From positions 1 through 64,000 of the forward strand of contig NZ_JAHDIU010000009.1 in NCBI RefSeq assembly GCF_019891545.1: a stretch of DNA of 64,000 bases, written 5' to 3'. Both the position numbers and the translations under genes were made by a program. The DNA is from Flavobacterium coralii (GTDB lineage: Bacteria; Bacteroidota; Bacteroidia; Flavobacteriales; Flavobacteriaceae). Below the pieces are notes generated by a model that was not told where the DNA came from, searched no databases, and saw only the letters and a program-made list of their open reading frames with translations. This document shows positions 58,211-64,000 of the stretch, piece after piece. Each line of letters begins with the position of its first letter. Position 1 is the first letter of the stretch.

Positions 58211-60175
58211 ATGAAATCAAGGCTGGCTTTATTTTTTGCAATACTTTTTTTTTCGGCTGCCGCCTATGCACAGGATTATAAAAAGCATAAGGTAGGTAAA
58301 GGCGAAACCGTTACTGATGTTGCCAAGAAATATAAAGTAACACCTTATGACATATACAGGCTTAACCCCGACTCTAAAAACGGGCTTAAAGAAAACATGG
58401 TGCTGCTTATACCTACCGGTACCCCTGCACCGGCAGCACCTGTAAAAGAAAAGCCGACAGAGTTGGTAAACACTGTTCATGAGCTTCAGGAAGGCGAGAC
58501 ATTATACAGCATTTCCAAAAAATATAATGTAACGGTAGAGCAACTGGAAAAGGCCAACCCGGGTCTTGCCATTGATGATTTGCAGATTGGGCAGAAACTT
58601 ATAATTCCCATAAAAGGCAGCCCTGTAAAAGAACAGGTTAAGAAAGCCGAAAAAGCCGATGCCAAAAAAGATGTTGATGCCTATATATACCACAAAGTTG
58701 CTGCGGGTGAAACAAAATACTCTATAGCGCGCGATTATGATATTACGCTTCAGCTGCTTGAGGAGCTTAACCCCGATGTAAAAGATATACTTCCGCTTGG
58801 TTATGAGCTTAAGCTGGTAAACCGTAAAGTGGTAAATAATAAACCTGTCTCGGCTGCGCCTGTTGCAGATAGCATTTATATGCTATATGAAGTACCTGCA
58901 AAGGAAACCATGTACAACATTACCAAAAAAACAGGGCTTACAGAAGAGCAGCTTATAGCGCTTAACCCTGAATTGAAAGAAGGTTTAAAAGAAGGCATGC
59001 AGCTCCGCATACCAAAAGCGGGAGCGGGTGTGGCAGCCCCTCTAAAAAAGACTAAGGCTGATTTAACACTTACGCTGAAAAAGGACGAGGAAAAGAATTT
59101 AGCGCTTTTAATACCTTTTAACCTGGCAAGGGTAGAGCAGGATACCGTAAGGGCACAGTTGCTGCGCAATGATAAATTCCTGAACATGACACTCGATTTT
59201 TACGCCGGTGCATTGGTGGCTATAGATTCTGCCGAAGCGCTTGGTTTGCCGCTAAAAGTGAATATTTACGATTCTAAAGAAACAAGCAGGTCATCTGAAA
59301 TAGCTTCTTTAAAAAACAGGCTCATGGGTGCTGATGCTGTTATAGGCCCTTTCTTTACAGGTAATGCTGAAAACGCCGCTTCACTTCTTACTGATGTACC
59401 GGTTGTGTCGCCACTTTCTAAAGAATCAGGTAAAAAGTACCCTAACCTGTTCCAGTCGGTACCGTCGCCTGATACTGCTAAAAAGGCTTTATTTGATTAT
59501 TTAAAAGCGCAAAATGCTAATGTAATAGCGGTTATAGATCCTAAGAAAGTCAGCTCTAAAGAATATATAAAAGCCAATTATCCGTCAATAAAAATTGTTG
59601 CAACAGGTGAAGGCGCAATAAATGAAGCTGCCATTAAAGCAAACCTTGTGAAGAGTGGCAAAAATTATGTAATTCTCGAAACAGAGCGATCGGCAATGGT
59701 AATAAATACCATACGCATACTTGCCGATGCAAAGTCAGAATACCAGATTCAGCTTGCAGTGCCCGAAATTAATGATGTTTTTGACAATAATGAGGTATCG
59801 CTTGCAAGGCTTACAGCGCTTAAAATGATGTATCCGTCGGTAACGAATGATAGCGATACCGAAGGTGAAAGGATGTTTATAAAAATGTTCAGGGAAAAGA
59901 ATGGCTATGCACCCAACCAGTTTGCAACCCGTGGTTTTGATGTAACATTTGATGTTATCCTGCGCCTTTTCCAGCAAAAGCCTTTTGCAGAAGTAATGGA
60001 TACTACAGCATCTGAGCAGGTTGAAAATAAGTTCTCTTACCGTAAAGAAAATGGCGGCTACAGCAACACTGCCGTTTATATAATGCAGTATGGCGATGAG
60101 TACACTGTTACTGAAGCGCCTGCGGTACCTGTAGATGTTACAGCTCAACAAAGCAAACCAACCGAAAAACCTTAA
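58211..60175 (+). CDS. LysM protein fused to a type-1 periplasmic-binding-protein fold
   Basis: A 654-residue exported protein. Signal peptide to about residue 20; four LysM domains near 24-69, 88-134, 160-204 and 224-269; then from about residue 297 a periplasmic-binding-protein type 1 fold (LALLIPFNLARVEQ, YAGALVAIDSAEALG, GADAVIGPFFTGN, VPVVSPLSKES). The receptor part resembles amino-acid ABC transporter binding proteins, but no transporter genes adjoin. The combination could sense a wall-derived ligand. It is 5 nt before osmC. Confidence 0.87.
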   Translation: MKSRLALFFAILFFSAAAYAQDYKKHKVGKGETVTDVAKKYKVTPYDIYRLNPDSKNGLKENMVLLIPTGTPAPAAPVKEKPTELVNTVHELQEGETLYSISKKYNVTVEQLEKANPGLAIDDLQIGQKLIIPIKGSPVKEQVKKAEKADAKKDVDAYIYHKVAAGETKYSIARDYDITLQLLEELNPDVKDILPLGYELKLVNRKVVNNKPVSAAPVADSIYMLYEVPAKETMYNITKKTGLTEEQLIALNPELKEGLKEGMQLRIPKAGAGVAAPLKKTKADLTLTLKKDEEKNLALLIPFNLARVEQDTVRAQLLRNDKFLNMTLDFYAGALVAIDSAEALGLPLKVNIYDSKETSRSSEIASLKNRLMGADAVIGPFFTGNAENAASLLTDVPVVSPLSKESGKKYPNLFQSVPSPDTAKKALFDYLKAQNANVIAVIDPKKVSSKEYIKANYPSIKIVATGEGAINEAAIKANLVKSGKNYVILETERSAMVINTIRILADAKSEYQIQLAVPEINDVFDNNEVSLARLTALKMMYPSVTNDSDTEGERMFIKMFREKNGYAPNQFATRGFDVTFDVILRLFQQKPFAEVMDTTASEQVENKFSYRKENGGYSNTAVYIMQYGDEYTVTEAPAVPVDVTAQQSKPTEKP

Positions 60176-60180
60176 GCGAC

Positions 60181-60591
60181 ATGACATCAAAAGTAACCTA
60201 CCTGGGAGATTTACGTACATCATCTGTACACATACAATCCGGCAGCGAAATTATATCGGATGCGCCGTTGGATAATAACGGCAAGGGTGAAGCTTTTTCG
60301 CCAACAGATACGGTTGCCAATGCACTGGCAAGCTGTATGTTTACTGTTATGGGTATTAAAGCCCGTGATATGGGTCTTAAAATGGAAGGCTCGGTGGCAG
60401 AGGTTACCAAGATCATGCAGGCAAGCCCCAGGAAGATCTCAGAAATTAAGGTAGAGATAACCATGCAAAGCGATGCTGATGAAAAAGCTCGCACCATATT
60501 GGAAAGGACAGCTATGTCGTGCCCGGTGCTATTGAGCCTTAATCCTGATATAGAGAAAAAAGTTACTTTTAACTGGAGCAGTATTGGATAA
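60181..60591 (+). CDS. OsmC-family peroxiredoxin-like protein
   Basis: A 136-residue OsmC/Ohr-fold protein. The two redox cysteines are at residue 52 (ALASCMFTVMG) and 114 (AMSCPVLLSL), in the family positions. OsmC/Ohr proteins detoxify organic peroxides. It begins 5 nt after the LysM-PBP1 stop and overlaps the next gene by 8 nt, so all three may be in one transcript. Confidence 0.92.
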   Translation: MTSKVTYLGDLRTSSVHIQSGSEIISDAPLDNNGKGEAFSPTDTVANALASCMFTVMGIKARDMGLKMEGSVAEVTKIMQASPRKISEIKVEITMQSDADEKARTILERTAMSCPVLLSLNPDIEKKVTFNWSSIG

Positions 60592-60829
60592 CATTACTGA
60601 ACAGGAGCAAAGGGAATTCCTTATAAAACTGGCGCATGCTAAAATGCCCTTTGGTAAATATGAAGGGTGCTATCTTATAGACCTGCCCGAATATTATGTA
60701 GTTTGGTACTATAATAAAGGTTTTCCCAAAGGGTTGCTGGGCCGTCAGTTACAGCTTGTATATGAACTGAAGCTGAACGGGCTGGAAAATATTGTGCGCA
60801 ATATAAAAGCTGGCTTCCCTAAGCCTTAA
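60584..60829 (+). CDS. DUF3820-type small protein
   Basis: An 81-residue protein with the DUF3820 pattern AKMPFGKYEGCYLIDLPEYY and a tryptophan-tyrosine motif (VWYYNKGFP). The start is a TTG (60584) overlapping the osmC stop by 8 nt; no ATG is available near. Its function is unknown. The family is sometimes linked to nucleic-acid enzymes, but nothing here supports this. Confidence 0.72.
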   Translation: MDNITEQEQREFLIKLAHAKMPFGKYEGCYLIDLPEYYVVWYYNKGFPKGLLGRQLQLVYELKLNGLENIVRNIKAGFPKP

Positions 60830-60924
60830 CTTCAATATCTGCCTCCTGCTTACTGTAAAGCGGGGCAGTCTTTAAGCGTGTTGTATTTCAAATATCAATT
60901 TAGCCGATTATCAAATTAAATTGA

Positions 60925-62592
<1,668 letters not shown>

Positions 62593-62634
62593 CAGTTGCA
62601 CCAGCAAAAAGAAGAAAACATTTTTATTAAATAG

Positions 62635-64000
62635 ATGGAAGAAAAAAAGTTAGACATTAAAACCCTTATAGGCTTTGGGTTAATTATGCTTTTGCTGATA
62701 TGGATGATTTACAACCAAACGGCAGAACAGGATGCAAAGGCAAGGGAAGAAGAGAAAAAAGAGCAGATAGATAAAATTACGGACAAAACCGTTCCTGAAA
62801 ATAATACCGCTACGGCAGTAAAAGATTCGGCAGTAGCAGACTCAGTAACAACAGCCGAAATGAAAAGTGCCCTTGGTGCTTTCGCTTACAGCGTGTCTTT
62901 GCCGTCTGCAAAAGGTGGTGTTACAGAAATAGAGAATGAACTTCTTGACCTGAAGGTTTCAAATAAAGGCGGTTATATTACAGCGGCTACCCTTAAAAAC
63001 TTTGAGCAGTTTCATAAAGGCTCAAACCAAAGGGTAGAGCTTATCAATAACAACAACGTTGACTTTAACCTGCAGTTCCAGACTAAAGATAACCGCATAC
63101 TTAATACCCGCGATCTTTATTTTGAGCCGCAGCTAAGCAAGGAAGGTGAAAATACGGTACTTGCCATGCGCCTTAAAGCCGGGCCGCAGCAGTTTTTAGA
63201 ATACCGTTATGTATTGAAGCCTAAAGATTATATGCTTGATTTCAGCATACGCACACAGGGGCTTTCCAATATTGTAAATACGGTAAAACCAATGGGGCTG
63301 GAGTGGCAGCTTAAATCTTTCCGTAACGAAAAGAGTGTTACTTACGAGAACCGTTACACGGAGCTTATTTATGAGTATGAAGAAGGCAAGGATGATTACC
63401 TTGGGCAGGGAAGCAATGAAGCTGAAAAGGCCGATGAGGTTACCTATATTGCCTTTAAGCAGCACTTCTTTACATCGGTACTTTTAACGGATACCCCGTT
63501 TAAAACGGCTGAAATGGTTTCTGAAAACCTTGTAAAGGATGAAAAAGTAGATACTCTTTTCACCAAAAACTTTAAAGCTAACATGCCGCTTGAGTTTAAA
63601 GGAGGAGAGCTTAGCTACAACATGAACTGGTACTACGGCCCGTGCGATTACAAGATATTAAATAACTATGACAGGAACCTTGATGAGATCATGCCACTTG
63701 GCTGGGGTATCTTCGGGTGGATAAACAGGTTTATCTTTATTCCTGCCTATGGTTTACTGAGCAGCTTTATACCTTATGGTATTGCTATTATAATATTTAC
63801 CATACTGGTAAGGCTTTTAATGTCGCCAATTACGTATAAGTCATATCTGTCTCAGGCTAAAATGAAGGTTATACGCCCGGAAATAGCAGAGCTGAACGAG
63901 AAGTATAAGAAAGACCCGATGAAGAAGCAGCAGGAAACCATGAAGCTGTACAGCAAAGCGGGTGTTAGCCCTATGGCGGGCTGCTTACCGGCACTAATGC
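62635..64000 (+). CDS. yidC: Membrane protein insertase YidC, 3'-truncated by the window
   Basis: Inserts and folds inner-membrane proteins. The first 455 codons are present and the reading frame runs off the window. A signal-anchor helix spans about residues 10-25 (IGFGLIMLLLIWMIY), followed by the large periplasmic beta domain and the start of the conserved insertase core (GWGIFGWINRFIFIPAY, LMSPITYKSYLSQAKMK, AGCLPALM). The ATG at 62635 is 42 nt after pyrG, suggesting an operon. Confidence 0.95.
   Translation, partial: MEEKKLDIKTLIGFGLIMLLLIWMIYNQTAEQDAKAREEEKKEQIDKITDKTVPENNTATAVKDSAVADSVTTAEMKSALGAFAYSVSLPSAKGGVTEIENELLDLKVSNKGGYITAATLKNFEQFHKGSNQRVELINNNNVDFNLQFQTKDNRILNTRDLYFEPQLSKEGENTVLAMRLKAGPQQFLEYRYVLKPKDYMLDFSIRTQGLSNIVNTVKPMGLEWQLKSFRNEKSVTYENRYTELIYEYEEGKDDYLGQGSNEAEKADEVTYIAFKQHFFTSVLLTDTPFKTAEMVSENLVKDEKVDTLFTKNFKANMPLEFKGGELSYNMNWYYGPCDYKILNNYDRNLDEIMPLGWGIFGWINRFIFIPAYGLLSSFIPYGIAIIIFTILVRLLMSPITYKSYLSQAKMKVIRPEIAELNEKYKKDPMKKQQETMKLYSKAGVSPMAGCLPALM

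Overview
The window looks like a chromosomal segment of a Flavobacteriaceae bacterium, probably Flavobacterium or a close relative (phylum Bacteroidota). The evidence is type IX secretion (T9SS) proteins and C-terminal sorting signals, PorP/SprF, a type III glutamine synthetase, a CarB without the C-terminal allosteric domain, MeaB, and promoters of the Bacteroidota form TTG-N17-23-TAnnTTTG with few Shine-Dalgarno sites. No rRNA, tRNA, CRISPR array or intact insertion sequence was seen.

Layout. 1-1.8 kb: release factor 3 (prfC, minus strand). 1.9-2.6 kb: a lone AT-rich gene with an EndoU-nuclease-like C-terminus. 2.7-5.6 kb: PorP/SprF plus a TPR/PD40/OmpA cell-envelope pair. 5.7-9.9 kb: three PpiC/SurA-type periplasmic chaperone genes, followed by a single MoxR ATPase (10.0-11.0 kb), a small membrane protein and aconitase (11.9-14.1 kb). 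14.2-19.5 kb: an AT-rich accessory island. It carries a two-gene short prokaryotic Argonaute system (TIR-APAZ plus short pAgo, the SPARTA architecture), then a gene-free stretch rich in inverted repeats, then a two-gene T9SS cargo cassette flanked by two identical 34-bp copies of a terminator. 19.6-25.1 kb: gapA and two related T9SS cargo proteins. 25.2-36.1 kb: a two-domain glycosyltransferase, glutamine synthetase III, a tandem OmpA-domain protein, rpmH, carB and a KirBac-type K+ channel. 36.4-44.5 kb: an ABC-F ATPase, then a minus-strand cluster of an ECF sigma factor, an unusual 937-residue anti-sigma-like/TonB-plug/von Willebrand A fusion and small satellite genes, then a PPK2 kinase. 45-54 kb: MATE transporter, MeaB, an Rrf2 regulator, AEC transporter, YceI-DoxX, Hsp20 and a Uup-type ABC-F. 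54-64 kb: a lipoprotein, guaA, two LysM proteins (one fused to a type-1 periplasmic-binding fold), OsmC, pyrG and the start of yidC, which runs off the window.

How the genes work together. Most of the window is housekeeping: translation termination and rescue, nucleotide synthesis (carB, guaA, pyrG), central carbon metabolism (acn, gapA), nitrogen assimilation (glnN) and envelope biogenesis (PpiC/SurA, OmpA, LysM, YidC). The accessory content sits in the 14.2-19.5 kb island and in the sigma/plug/vWA cluster. The clearest special system is the SPARTA-type defence locus. The less explained candidates are the terminator-flanked T9SS cassette, the structured intergenic DNA beside it, the orphan EndoU-like gene and the sigma/plug/vWA cluster.
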